From Paraburkholderia humisilvae (GTDB lineage: Bacteria > Pseudomonadota > Gammaproteobacteria > Burkholderiales > Burkholderiaceae): 64,000 bases of DNA. Under the pieces are notes generated by a model that worked only from the letters and a program-made list of their open reading frames with translations, was not told where the DNA came from and did no database searches. The stretch lies in assembly GCF_902859855.1 (NCBI RefSeq), contig NZ_CADIKH010000018.1, positions 62,001 to 126,000 of the forward strand, read 5' to 3'. Numbering within the stretch: the stretch's first letter is position 1; each line of letters begins with the position of its first letter. Positions 44,156-54,941 of the stretch are shown here, piece after piece. A program made the position numbers and the translations under genes.

Positions 44156-44773
44156 ATGACGACCCCTTCGACTCCGGATGCACGCGAACACGCGCCTTCG
44201 GCCGAGCGCAATCGCGATCCGATCCTCGCGGTACTGCGCGAGGTGATGCCGCAACACGGGACCGTGCTCGAAATCGCGAGCGGCAGCGGCCAGCATGCGA
44301 TTCATTTCGCGGCAGCGTTTCCCGGCCTCGTCTGGCAACCGAGCGATCCTGACGCCGGCGCGCGCGCGTCGATCGCCGCGTGGACCGCGCACGCCGGTCT
44401 GACGAATATCCGGCCGCCGCTCGATCTCGACGTTTGCCGCAAACCATGGGGCATCGATGCGGCGCACGCGCTGGTGTCCATCAACATGATCCATATTTCG
44501 CCGTGGGCGGCCACCGAGGCGCTGATCGACGGCGCCGCGCGCCTGCTGACGAGCGGCGGCGTGCTGTATCTGTACGGACCGTATCGGCGCGGCGGCGCGC
44601 ATACGGCGCCGAGCAACGAAGCGTTCGACCAGCAGTTGCGCGGCCGCAATCCCGCATGGGGGGTACGCAACATGGAAGCGGTCGTGCAGCTTGCCGATGC
44701 GGCTGGCCTGGCGTCCGACGCGCCGATCGCGATGCCGGCTAACAACTTCAGCCTCGTATTCCGGAAACGCTGA
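44156..44773 (+). CDS. DUF938 SAM-dependent methyltransferase
   Basis: 205 residues from the ATG at 44156, 23 bp after the PPOX-like gene. Motif I is VLEIASGSGQHAIHFA, and the DUF938 block ISPWAATEALIDGAARLL with LYLYGPYRRGG follows. This is the class I methyltransferase fold. The substrate is unknown. Confidence 0.88.
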   Translation: MTTPSTPDAREHAPSAERNRDPILAVLREVMPQHGTVLEIASGSGQHAIHFAAAFPGLVWQPSDPDAGARASIAAWTAHAGLTNIRPPLDLDVCRKPWGIDAAHALVSINMIHISPWAATEALIDGAARLLTSGGVLYLYGPYRRGGAHTAPSNEAFDQQLRGRNPAWGVRNMEAVVQLADAAGLASDAPIAMPANNFSLVFRKR

Positions 44774-44938
44774 TGCTTGCCGCGGGTCTCACGCATCGCG
44801 CAGGCTTCCACCCTGCTGGAAGTGGCAATCTGAGCGTGGTTGCGCCGTTTCTTTTATCCTTTCATCCTTGACGCCGCGCGGGCCGACGGCAACGCGGGTT
44901 TATGCGGCATCAGTCACTCGGACATCTGGAGAACTCAC

Positions 44939-46351
<1,413 letters not shown>

Positions 46352-46386
46352 ACGCGTTCGGGCCGGTCCCGTTCACCGGAACGCGA

Positions 46387-46419
46387 GCGGCGGCGTCACT
46401 GGGCGTCGTCGCTTTTTTT
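46387..46419 (+). terminator. Intrinsic terminator after gnd
   Basis: A 9-bp stem with two G-U pairs (GCGGCGGCG with CGTCGTCGC) and an 8-base loop is followed by seven T residues, 36 bp after the gnd stop. Confidence 0.75.
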
Positions 46420-46612
46420 GCGCGCTTTATTGCATCCCAAACTATAGGATTCGATAATTTCGCGATCTTTCGCGAGATTATTGCGCGAATTGGAATGGTG
46501 TATCGCCACGGTAGGTATTTACCCTAATCTGACCCTTCCGTAGACTTTCATCAACGCCTCGAACATCAGATTCCCGGCGAACCCAAAAACAAGATCTCGG
46601 AGGTTATACGTC

Positions 46613-46954
46613 ATGAAAACGTTCATTCCCGCGGTTCTCGTCGCTACGCTGCTGGCCGCGCCGGTGGTTTCGTTTGCGCAGGCATCGCAGTCGAATCAGC
46701 CGCTCACCCGCGCACAAGTCCGGGAAGATCTGGTGCAACTCGAGAAGGCGGGCTACGACCCGCTGAGCGACCGTCAGGAATACCCGCGCAACATTCAGGC
46801 TGCGGAAGCGCGCCTGCAAGCGCAAAAGGCGCAGAACGCAGTAGTCGCGCAAGGCGACACCAGCGGTTACGGCGTGCAAGTCGGTGGGACGTCCGAGGCT
46901 GGTCGCGCGGCGGCTGATGAACGCGGCCCGCGGTCGGTGTTTTTCGGGCACTGA
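46613..46954 (+). CDS. DUF4148 exported protein
   Basis: 113 residues behind GGAGGTTATACGTC. The signal peptide ends VSFAQA. The mature DUF4148 core is LTRAQVREDLVQLEKAGYDP, with YPRNIQAAEARL. The family is abundant and almost restricted to Burkholderiales; it is periplasmic and of unknown function. A short symmetrical element (GGTA-TT-TACC) lies about 90 bp upstream at 46514-46523. Confidence 0.93.
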   Translation: MKTFIPAVLVATLLAAPVVSFAQASQSNQPLTRAQVREDLVQLEKAGYDPLSDRQEYPRNIQAAEARLQAQKAQNAVVAQGDTSGYGVQVGGTSEAGRAAADERGPRSVFFGH

Positions 46955-47000
46955 TTGACGTAGCGCGGCGGCAGTTCCTTGCCGCCGGCCGAAACAGAAA

Positions 47001-47036
47001 GACGCCGGCCAGGGTGATCTGGCCGGCGTCTTTTTT
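47001..47036 (+). terminator. Intrinsic terminator after DUF4148 gene
   Basis: A perfect 12-bp stem (GACGCCGGCCAG with CTGGCCGGCGTC) and 6-base loop are followed by TTTTTT. The A-rich left flank (AAACAGAAA) may let it serve the convergent DUF2968 gene too. Confidence 0.9.
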
Positions 47037-47057
47037 GCGCTTTCCCTGCGCACCCCG

Positions 47058-47789
47058 TTAACGATTCGTCAAATGCGGCACGCCATCGTGCGCGGCAAGA
47101 TCGAGTTGATGAATCTGCCGGCTGACCTTGTTCAACTGCGCCTGCGCGGCGACACGCTGTGCCTCCAGTTGCGCGACTTCCCTGTGCACCTGATGCTGAC
47201 GGCTCGTCACCGCCTGTTCCTGATTGGCCGATCGTTGCAGCGCCTTGCGCAATTGCTCGGCCTGCGCTTCCGATTGCGCGATGATCTTCATCAGTTGTTC
47301 GTTCTGCGCTTCGAGTTGCACGCGACGCGTCTGCCCATCGGCGAGACGCATCGCTTGCAGTTCGAACTGGTGGAAGATGCCCTGCGCCGCATCGAGATCG
47401 TTCACCCTCAACGCACGCCATGGCGTACCGTCCTGATACAGCGCAACGTAGTACTTCAACTCCTTCGCGTGAAACAGCAGACTCACCGAGTAGTCGAACG
47501 CGCGAAATACGCGAAACGGCGCGAGCGCGCCTTCTCCCACCATCCACTCGATGTCCGCCGGGTCCGCGAAATGCGCGGCGCGGCCATTCGATTGCGAGGG
47601 CATCGGATGCAGCGTCGCGACGGGCCGCACCGCGCGTTCGACCGGCAGCCCGGGCGAGACGGATGTTGCATCGTGTGTGGCGCCATCGACGCTCGTGCCG
47701 GGTGACGAAGGTTCGTGCCGATCGAGGCGGACCAGATGTGCGATGCCATCGGTCGGCATCGTGCGGCGGCGGTTGGGCAGAATCTTCAT
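47058..47789 (-). CDS. DUF2968 coiled-coil protein
   Basis: 243 residues behind GGAGGTGCTGCC. Residues of about 80-150 form the DUF2968 core (FRVFRAFDYSVSLLFHAKELKYYVALYQ). Residues of about 150-225 form a long heptad-rich helix (QTRRVQLEAQNEQLMKIIAQ onward), likely a coiled-coil dimer. The N-terminal 60 residues are low complexity and lack a clear signal peptide. The family is Burkholderiales-specific and of unknown role. Confidence 0.85.
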   Translation of the reverse strand: MKILPNRRRTMPTDGIAHLVRLDRHEPSSPGTSVDGATHDATSVSPGLPVERAVRPVATLHPMPSQSNGRAAHFADPADIEWMVGEGALAPFRVFRAFDYSVSLLFHAKELKYYVALYQDGTPWRALRVNDLDAAQGIFHQFELQAMRLADGQTRRVQLEAQNEQLMKIIAQSEAQAEQLRKALQRSANQEQAVTSRQHQVHREVAQLEAQRVAAQAQLNKVSRQIHQLDLAAHDGVPHLTNR

Positions 47790-47869
47790 GGCAGCACCTC
47801 CAGATTCATGCGGATAGCTAACTATCTGGTTGTCGTCGCAACGTAAGTAGACGTTCCCCGTAATTTAGG

Positions 47870-48190
47870 CTAATGCAGCGTGCGCTGCGGGCGCGTGATT
47901 TCATCGAAGAGCGCGTGGCTCGGCTCGAGCGCGAAGAGCCACGATTCGTCATAGCCGCTTAGCGTATCGAGCGCATCGCGTAGACGTTCGATGGCCAGTG
48001 CCGGAATCTCGACGGTTGCTTCGACCCCGCTCGACAGGCCGGCGATGCTGGCAAGCTGTACGAGCGCGTCCGCGGCTTCGGCCACGTCCGCTGCGAACAC
48101 GAGATGCGTATTCAGCAGTTCAACGAGACTGCGCGACGACGCAACTTCGTCGACGCTGAGCTGCACGGCCAGAAACATGGCTTTGTTCAT
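47870..48190 (-). CDS. Hypothetical protein
   Basis: 106 residues from the ATG at 48190, preceded by GAGGAG; an ATG 18 codons earlier is less likely. The protein is acidic, helix-rich and soluble (SVDEVASSRSLVELLNTHL, then ADVAEAADALVQLASI). I recognise no family. It is a single gene, divergent from the cupin gene. Confidence 0.75.
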   Translation of the reverse strand: MNKAMFLAVQLSVDEVASSRSLVELLNTHLVFAADVAEAADALVQLASIAGLSSGVEATVEIPALAIERLRDALDTLSGYDESWLFALEPSHALFDEITRPQRTLH

Positions 48191-48389
48191 GCTCGAACTC
48201 CTCATGGACAGGACATCGCGGCGGCTCGCTTGCCCGCTGTGCATTGCGTCAGCTTGAACCAGTATAGGCGAGCAGCGTGTGGAAGCAATGGTCGCACGAA
48301 TCCGCGCGCGGCGCGCGGGCGGGGGCTTGCGGCCCTATAATGATTCACCCTGCGACTTCACTGTCGGTTCACTGTCCGTCCTGGCAACC

Positions 48390-48701
48390 ATGAAAATCAT
48401 TCGCAGCCGCAGCTTTACCGCCGAATGCCCTTGGGGTGCACTCGATATCGCGAACATGCGTGGCATTACGACGCGCGTGCACTGGACCAACCAGCCATAC
48501 AGGTGGCATATCAATGACGGCGAAGAAGTGTTTGCGGTGCTCGACGGGCGTGTGGAGATGCGTTACCGCGAAAACGGCATCGAACACTCAACAATCCTCG
48601 AAACGGGGGACGTGTTTCATGCATCGGTGGGTACCGAGCACGTCGCGCATCCGGTCGGCGAAGCTCGTATTCTCGTCGTCGAATCGGAAGGCAGCGTGTA
48701 G
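48390..48701 (+). CDS. Small cupin-domain protein
   Basis: 103 residues from the ATG at 48390. It is a single cupin barrel: RWHINDGEEVFAVLDGRVEM carries the His and Glu ligands of motif 1, and GDVFHASVGTEHVAHPVG carries motif 2 with its histidine. Such small cupins bind a metal and often act as isomerases or regulators. The substrate is unknown. Confidence 0.88.
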   Translation: MKIIRSRSFTAECPWGALDIANMRGITTRVHWTNQPYRWHINDGEEVFAVLDGRVEMRYRENGIEHSTILETGDVFHASVGTEHVAHPVGEARILVVESEGSV

Positions 48702-48967
48702 CGGATAAAAGCGGCCGATGCACGCGTTGCCCAATCAATCTGCAATGCCAACGATGTGTGTGGGGGATCGCTCGATGAGTGAGAGACCTCCCGTTCGATG
48801 TATACGGGACCCGTGAAAATGCGCACGAGAGACATCCGGGCGGTATCCGAAAAGCGCGCACGCAAGCGCCGATAAAGTGAGCGATGGACGTGCGTTCGCG
48901 CGTGACGGCGGCTGTCGAGCAACGGCATAATGGTTCTTCAACTTCGGACCGCGTCGAGGATCGCAAG

Positions 48968-49714
48968 ATGACCGGTAAGTGGCATACCGCACAAACGCAA
49001 GCCTGGGTTTACCTTTCGGTTGCGACGATGCTGAGCGCATGCGCGTTCACGCCGCCGTGGGAGAACAATCCTCCGCCGCCCACCACGATCGGCACGCGTG
49101 CAACGGGCGGCGCCGCGGCTAACGGCGTGCCGGCGGGCTTCTATCGCGTGAACCCGGGGGACACGCTGCAGAGCATCGCGGGCGCCTTCGGCCAGCGCGC
49201 GCAGGATATCGCGGTCTGGAATGGATTGAGCCCAGGCACGCCCATCGCAACCGGGCAGGTGCTGCGAGTCGCGCCGCCGTCGCTTACGCCGGGCGCGACG
49301 GCGACGCCGGCCCCTGGTGCGCCGCAGCCTCCATCAACGGCTGCGGTACAGCCCGGCGTGCTTGCGTGGCCGCTGCGCGGACCGATACTGAAGACCTTCG
49401 TACCGGGCAAGACAAATGGCATCGTGATCGGCGGGCGCGTCGGCGAGCCCGTCCGTGCGGCGGCGGCGGGCCGCGTCGTTTACGCGGGCGCGGGTATTCC
49501 CGCTTACGGCCCGCTCGTCATCATCAAGCACAGCGATTCGCTGATCACCGCCTACGGCCAGAACAGCAAGCTGCTCGTGCAGGAAGGCCAGGCGGTCACG
49601 CAGGGGGAGCCGGTCGGCGAGGTTGGCCAGGACAGCAACGGCGTCGGGTCGATCCAGTTCGAGGTGCGCCAGGACGGCCACCCGGCCGATCCGCTCGCAT
49701 GGTTGCCGCGCTAG
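48968..49714 (+). CDS. LysM/LytM lipoprotein, catalytically degenerate (NlpD-like)
   Basis: 248 residues. A lipobox LSAC at about residue 25 makes it a lipoprotein. A LysM domain (YRVNPGDTLQSIAGAF onward) and a Pro/Ala linker precede a LytM/M23 domain at about 150-245. The zinc ligands expected of an M23 peptidase (HxxxD and HxH) are missing: the first is IVIGG and the last IQFEVR. It should therefore activate N-acetylmuramyl amidases, like NlpD or EnvC, rather than cut peptidoglycan. Confidence 0.88.
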   Translation: MTGKWHTAQTQAWVYLSVATMLSACAFTPPWENNPPPPTTIGTRATGGAAANGVPAGFYRVNPGDTLQSIAGAFGQRAQDIAVWNGLSPGTPIATGQVLRVAPPSLTPGATATPAPGAPQPPSTAAVQPGVLAWPLRGPILKTFVPGKTNGIVIGGRVGEPVRAAAAGRVVYAGAGIPAYGPLVIIKHSDSLITAYGQNSKLLVQEGQAVTQGEPVGEVGQDSNGVGSIQFEVRQDGHPADPLAWLPR

Positions 49715-49852
49715 ACGGCGGTCATCGCGCGATGGCGCCGCGTTTGCGTGCGGCTCGTGTCGCCAGGAGTTGATACACTCGCGGGTTCAATCACTCACGT
49801 TCGCGGCGCCCGGTGCGCGACGCGTTCCCCGCCATCCTTACAGGAAGTGCTC

Positions 49853-50857
49853 ATGATCGATTTGCGCAGCGATACCGTTACCCGGCCGAGCAAGGCCATG
49901 CTCGCCGCGATGGCGTCTGCCGATGTCGGCGACGACGTGTGGGGCGATGACCCGACCGTCCTGCGTTTGCAGGCGACGGTCGCGGAGCGCGCCGGCAAGG
50001 AGGCGGGTCTGTTTTTTCCGAGTGGGACGCAAAGTAATCTCGCGGCGCTGATGGCGCATTGCGCGCGCGGCGACGAATACATCGTTGGGCAGGCCGCTCA
50101 CACGTACAAGTACGAAGGCGGTGGCGCGGCCGTGCTGGGCAGTATCCAGCCGCAGCCGATCGAGAATGCGCTCGATGGTTCGCTGCCGCTCGACAAGATC
50201 GCCGCGGCAATCAAGCCGATCGACGATCACTTCGCGCGCACGCGTCTGCTCGCGTTGGAGAACACCATCGGCGGCAAGGTGCTGCTCGCGGGGTACGTCG
50301 CGGAGGCGACGCAGTTCGCGCGCGAGCGCTGTCTTGCGACCCATCTGGACGGTGCGCGCGTCTGCAATGCGGCGGTCGCGTCGCGTCAGCCGGTTGCGGC
50401 GCTGTGCGCGCCATTCGACTCGGTGTCGATCTGCTTTTCGAAAGGACTCGGTGCGCCGGTGGGTTCAGTGCTGGTCGGCAGCAAGGCGTTGCTCGAGAGC
50501 GCGCATCGCTGGCGCAAGGTGCTCGGCGGCGGCATGCGGCAAGCGGGCGTGCTGGCGGCGGCGTGCCTGTATGCGCTCGAGCACAACGTCGAGCGCCTTG
50601 CCGAAGATCACGACAACGCCGCCCATCTGGCCGCCGGGCTGGCACAGATCGCCGGGCTGAAGGTGCAATCGCAGGCGACCAATATGGTGTTCGCGCAAGT
50701 GCCGCAAGCGCACTGCGCGCCGCTCGAAGCGTGGCTGAAAGAGCGCGGCATCCTCACCCAAATGCTGTACGCGTCGCGCTTCGTCACGCACATGGATGTT
50801 TCGCGTGCCGACATCGACACATTCATCGCAGCCGTCAAGGGCTACTTCGCCCGTTGA
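49853..50857 (+). CDS. ltaE: Low-specificity threonine aldolase
   Basis: 334 residues from the ATG at 49853, behind AGGAAGTGCTC. It is a PLP enzyme that splits threonine or allo-threonine into glycine and acetaldehyde. The opening MIDLRSDTVTRPSKAML is diagnostic, followed by FFPSGTQSNLAAL, the AHLDGAR-type block ATHLDGARVCNAA and Lys197 in CFSKGLGAPVGS, the PLP lysine. Its 3' end overlaps the convergent MFS gene by 16 bp. Confidence 0.95.
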   Translation: MIDLRSDTVTRPSKAMLAAMASADVGDDVWGDDPTVLRLQATVAERAGKEAGLFFPSGTQSNLAALMAHCARGDEYIVGQAAHTYKYEGGGAAVLGSIQPQPIENALDGSLPLDKIAAAIKPIDDHFARTRLLALENTIGGKVLLAGYVAEATQFARERCLATHLDGARVCNAAVASRQPVAALCAPFDSVSICFSKGLGAPVGSVLVGSKALLESAHRWRKVLGGGMRQAGVLAAACLYALEHNVERLAEDHDNAAHLAAGLAQIAGLKVQSQATNMVFAQVPQAHCAPLEAWLKERGILTQMLYASRFVTHMDVSRADIDTFIAAVKGYFAR

Positions 50858-52275
50858 CTCAGCGGTTTCGTCCCCGCGGCCGGCGCTTGCGGGGCACTGC
50901 CGGGGTCAGTGCCCGGGTCACTACCTCCGCGCCGCGCCGCGCGATGTGATGGCGCAAGCAGGCGCAGGCCGCTCACGATGCTGGCGGCGCCCGCGAATAC
51001 CGCGCCGGTCACCAGTGCCAGCGTCGGCCCGTGACGGCCGGCAATGCCGAAGCTCAGCGCGACCAGCGCGGCGCCGGTGGTTTGCCCGAGCAGACGCGCG
51101 GTCGCGATGATGCCGCTCGCGCCGCCACTGCGTTCACGCGGCGCGCTCGCCATGATCGCTTTCAGATTCGGCGACTGGAAGAAGCCGAAGCCCGCGCCGC
51201 ACAACGACATTCTGAGCGTGATGTCGACCACCGACGGATGGGGCGGCAGCAGCGCGAGCGAAATCATCCCCACGCAGAGCACCGCAAGACCGATCCCGCC
51301 GAGCAGACCTGGCGGGTAGCGGTCGGACAGCCGGCCCGCGAACGGCGCCGCGAGCGCGACTACCACCGACCATGGCGTCATCAGAAAGCCTGTTTCAACC
51401 TGGCTGCGCTGCAGGACGGTTTCGAAATAGAACGGCAGCGACACGAACGCAAGTCCTTGCGCCGCGAACGAACAGACCGCCGTCACCGCCGACAACGTGA
51501 ACACGGGCAGCTTGAACAGATCGACCGGCAGCATGGGCGCCGGATGTCCCGCCTCACGCTTGACCATCAGCACACCGAACACCAGCGCGATGGCCGCGGC
51601 GACCAGCACGATCTGCGTCGGCGCGCGCTGGGCAGCTTCCGCGAGCGCGAAGATCAGCGCGGCGAACATGATCACGTTGAGGATCGCCGCGACCCGGTCG
51701 AAATGATGCTTGCCGCGCGGGGTATGCGGCAACGCGGGCAGCGCGAACGAAATCGCCAGAATGCCGAGCGGCACGTTGACCGCGAACAGCCACGGCCAGT
51801 TCGCGACTGACAGAATCAGCGAGGCGACGGTCGGGCCGGCGGCGAACGCAGTGCCGACGACGAGTGCGTTGAGCCCGAGGCCGCGTCCGAGCCGATGCGG
51901 CGGGTAGAGGCTCTGGATGATCGCCGAATTGACGCCCATGATTGCCGCTCCGCCAACGCCCTGCGCGACGCGGGAGATCGCCAGCAGCGGCAGGTTGGGC
52001 GACATCGCGCACGCTAGCGAAGCCGCGGTAAACAGCGCAATCCCGCTGATATAGACGCGCCGATGGCCGATGATGTCGCCGAGCGCCGCGAGCGGCAGCA
52101 GCGTCGACACCATCGCGAGCTGGTACGCATTGATGATCCACACCGATGCCGCCGGCTTCGCGTGCAGATCGGCGCCGATGGCAGGAAGGGCGGTGTTCGC
52201 GATGGCGGTGTCGATCGACGCGAGCGCGACGGACAACATGATCGCCACCAGCGCGAAGCGGTGGCCGGAGGACAT
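50842..52275 (-). CDS. MFS drug-resistance-type exporter (DHA2-like)
   Basis: 477 residues from the ATG at 52275; TTG codons at 52326 or 52398 would extend it, and no ribosome-binding site settles the choice. About 14 helices, an antiporter motif in GDIIGHRRVYISG and a DTAIANTALPAIG motif at helix 1 are typical of EmrB/QacA-type proton antiporters. It exports unknown small molecules. Monocistronic, with a 16-bp tail overlap with ltaE. Confidence 0.88.
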   Translation of the reverse strand: MSSGHRFALVAIMLSVALASIDTAIANTALPAIGADLHAKPAASVWIINAYQLAMVSTLLPLAALGDIIGHRRVYISGIALFTAASLACAMSPNLPLLAISRVAQGVGGAAIMGVNSAIIQSLYPPHRLGRGLGLNALVVGTAFAAGPTVASLILSVANWPWLFAVNVPLGILAISFALPALPHTPRGKHHFDRVAAILNVIMFAALIFALAEAAQRAPTQIVLVAAAIALVFGVLMVKREAGHPAPMLPVDLFKLPVFTLSAVTAVCSFAAQGLAFVSLPFYFETVLQRSQVETGFLMTPWSVVVALAAPFAGRLSDRYPPGLLGGIGLAVLCVGMISLALLPPHPSVVDITLRMSLCGAGFGFFQSPNLKAIMASAPRERSGGASGIIATARLLGQTTGAALVALSFGIAGRHGPTLALVTGAVFAGAASIVSGLRLLAPSHRAARRGGSDPGTDPGSAPQAPAAGTKPLSQRAK

Positions 52276-52681
52276 CGGTACATCGGCGACGCGGGTGGGA
52301 TCGGAGGTGGGGCGGTGTTCTGACAAAACCGGGGCTCTGCATGAATGGGCGAAGTGCGGCAAACCGGCGCGAACGGCCGGGCTGGCGCGGATTCGCAATT
52401 GTTACAGACGCCGGGGATTCTTGCTGGATCACGTGCATCGCGCTGACAGAGTTGTCATTGCGATGAAAGGTTTAAGAAAGCGAAGCAGTCAGCCTTGCAA
52501 TTTTTGTCTTGCCGTCAGTCATCAATGGCTTTGTGACGGCGTTATTGGCGGTCGTCATCTATCCGCAGGTGTGTGACTGATTTTGAATCCGAACCGGTCG
52601 CGCGAAGCTGTCGCGTGCAGGGTAAACCGGTCGGCATGACCATGCGGACATGCCGACCGGGAAGCGGATCGAATGTGCGGG
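52276..52681. other. Intergenic stretch between MFS and glycerophosphodiesterase genes
   Basis: 406 bp without a gene. It contains the promoter of the MFS gene and the terminator-like hairpin of the phosphodiesterase gene at 52615-52660. A moderately AT-rich patch lies at 52440-52520. Confidence 0.5.
52615..52660 (-). terminator. Long hairpin after glycerophosphodiesterase gene
   Basis: A perfect 12-bp inverted repeat (CCGGTCGGCATG with CATGCCGACCGG) and a 10-base loop lie just past the stop codon. On the minus strand it is followed only by TTTACC, so the U-tract is short. Confidence 0.6.
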
Positions 52682-54106
52682 TTAGCGGCCCGTTTCCTTC
52701 AGGTACTGCGCGCGCGCGGCGACGGCCGTGTTCGCGAAGTCGGAGAACACGCCGTCGATGCCGGCGCGGTAGGCATCGAGATATTCGCCGACCGGGTCAC
52801 CCTTGTACTTGCCGGGCAGATAGCGCGGTTCGTTGCGGAAGGTGTACGCGTGCACGAACAGGCCGGCCTTGTGCGCGTCGGCGATCAGGCTGGTCGGCTC
52901 GACCGAGTTCACGTCGCTCAGCGCCGGCGCGAAAGGCGTGCCGTCGGCGTTCGTGTCCTTCCACGGCGTGACCTTCCACGCGAACACTTGCGGCTTCCAC
53001 GGACCGATACCATCGGCATAGGTCTTCACGTCGGCGAGACCGGCCGGGGTGAGCAGGTCACCGAACCAGCGCGGGTCGCCGTTTACGGTCCAGCTGTACG
53101 GCCGGCCGTCGACGAACGCGTAGTCGTCGTTGGTCTGGTAGATCATCTCGCCCGTCTGGTAGTTGACGGCGTTGCCGTCGATCAGCTGCACCATCCGCGC
53201 TTGCACGCCTTGGGCGCGCATGTACTTCAGGCTCGCCGGGTCGAAGCTCTGCACGAACACCGGCGCGGTGCGCGTGTTGAGGTTGTTGTCGTTGAGGAAC
53301 TTGACGATCGCGTCTTCGAACGGATGCGTGCCGGCCGCACCGCAGCCGTTGGCGATTGCCTGCTGATTGTTCCAGTAGGGGTTCTTCGCTTCCGGATAGA
53401 TCGTGAACGGCTTGCCCGTGACAACGGACTTCGCGCGTGCGATGTCGTAGACCTCCTGCATCGTCAGGACCGGGAACTGGCCGTTCAGCGCGGTCGGGCG
53501 CACGTCCTTCGCATCGAACGTGGTGCCGCGGATCCATTGCTTGAGCTCGGCCACCGTGAAGTCGGTGATCGACCAGTCGTTGGTATGGTCCTCGCCATCG
53601 ACGATCAGCGATTTCAACACCGATTTCGGATCGGCCGGGTCGGTCAGGTCGCTCAGGTAGGAGGCGGGGCCGGTGGTCGGTGTGGTGGTCCACTTGACCG
53701 GCACGCGCACGCCGGGCACGGTGCGCTTGCGCGAGGCGACGTCGGCGTTGGTCTTCGCGACGTCGGCGACGTTCGTGTTGTCGCTAAGCCACGGGTTGTG
53801 ACGCGCGACGAGCACGCAGTCCTTGCTCAGGTGCAGGTCTTCCTCGAGCGAGTCGGCGCCGGCGTCGGCTGCCGCTTCGTACGAAACTTGCGTTTCCTCC
53901 GGATAGAGGCCGGGCAAGCCGCGATGGCCGATCACGAGCGGCGTGTTGCCGTCGAGTGTGTTCAGCGCGGAGGGCGTTTGGGTCGGCGCTGGCGTGGCGG
54001 GATCGTCACTGCCTCCGCATCCGCTCAGGGCCACGCTGCTGAACAGCGCGACCAGTAGGCACGAAATGCCGGTTCGGGAAAGCGTCATGGAGTGGTTTTT
54101 CTTCAT
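52682..54106 (-). CDS. glpQ: Glycerophosphodiester phosphodiesterase lipoprotein
   Basis: 474 residues from the ATG at 54106. A lipobox LSGC near residue 30 gives an exported lipoprotein. The GDPD TIM barrel begins VIGHRGLPGLYPEETQVSYEAA, with the HR catalytic pair, the metal Glu of SLEEDLHLSKDCVLVARHN and the second His. It hydrolyses deacylated phospholipids to glycerol-3-phosphate and an alcohol. Length exceeds E. coli GlpQ because of insertions in the barrel. Phosphate starvation control is common for the family. Confidence 0.92.
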   Translation of the reverse strand: MKKNHSMTLSRTGISCLLVALFSSVALSGCGGSDDPATPAPTQTPSALNTLDGNTPLVIGHRGLPGLYPEETQVSYEAAADAGADSLEEDLHLSKDCVLVARHNPWLSDNTNVADVAKTNADVASRKRTVPGVRVPVKWTTTPTTGPASYLSDLTDPADPKSVLKSLIVDGEDHTNDWSITDFTVAELKQWIRGTTFDAKDVRPTALNGQFPVLTMQEVYDIARAKSVVTGKPFTIYPEAKNPYWNNQQAIANGCGAAGTHPFEDAIVKFLNDNNLNTRTAPVFVQSFDPASLKYMRAQGVQARMVQLIDGNAVNYQTGEMIYQTNDDYAFVDGRPYSWTVNGDPRWFGDLLTPAGLADVKTYADGIGPWKPQVFAWKVTPWKDTNADGTPFAPALSDVNSVEPTSLIADAHKAGLFVHAYTFRNEPRYLPGKYKGDPVGEYLDAYRAGIDGVFSDFANTAVAARAQYLKETGR

Positions 54107-54941
54107 GTGGCTGGGGTGGGTTATCGAACATGAATGCGCGGCTGACTGCCGCGGGAACGACGGAGGGATTGCGGTAAAGATTGAAAGAAGGGTGTGCCGG
54201 GCGACACGTTTTTCTGACATTTCATGTTTTTCTGTTTTAAAAATGTAAAACACGAAGTTTGCATTTGTAATATGACAAATATTTGCTGGATGGGAGCGAT
54301 CGCTCTTTGCGTGAGAAAAGTTAAGGTTCTCCCGAAGGATTCCGGCTCGAATATGTATTTCTAATAGCTTTCGATGTCGCGACGAGCAGGCCATCAAGCG
54401 ATTTTTCGAACGGCTCCGAGGCTTTCGTTTTTGTTTTCTCGTTTTCGAGCCAGGCTTCGCCTGCCGACCGCGCCGGATGCTTCGTGCGCGCGCATATCGG
54501 CCATGTGTCGCGTTCGGGCAAATGAGGTGACGGTTTGCTCGAAGCTTCGGTTGCCGCCCGCGGAGTCAGGTCGTCGACACGGTCCGAAACCTGCCGCTAT
54601 CCGGGCAATACAACCGGAGCCGGTGCGCGGTTGGCCATCCTCGCGTCCCTGGTTGCGGCAAGTGTCCGAATATGTGGACAGCGTGCGCGAATCTGGAGTT
54701 CGCCAATACGCCGAGCTATGATCCGGCGTCCACGATGGGGAAGCTGGGCGTCGTAGGGTCGAACAGAGCCCGCGCGCCGGCGATCGTGCAACGACATCAC
54801 AGGCGCGCACCGAGGCCACGCAACGCATGCCCGTCGCGTTGTCCTTCCGCCTGTGCGTGACGCAAGTGATAAAGAAAGTGCGACGAGTCGAGCAACTCGC
54901 GACGCCGCATCGTAGAACGATAAATTAAAAGGGGGGCTTGC
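54107..54941. other. Long intergenic region between glpQ and chemoreceptor genes
   Basis: 835 bp with no gene I can support; open frames at 54374-54828 on both strands lack family features. The left part (54225-54345) is AT-rich and holds an inverted repeat ATTTGT-N6-ACAAAT at 54263-54280. On the minus strand this reads through TTGTCATATT, which resembles half of a Pho box and would suit the glpQ promoter. The right part carries the divergent chemoreceptor promoter. Confidence 0.45.

Noticed and set aside
46514..46523. GGTA-TT-TACC upstream of the DUF4148 gene as a defined operator
   Set aside because: Four-base arms are expected by chance in a window of this size; noted in the gene entry only.
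54374..54828. Short open frames in the glpQ-chemoreceptor gap
   Set aside because: They overlap each other on both strands, are Arg/Ser-rich and lack ribosome-binding sites and family motifs.
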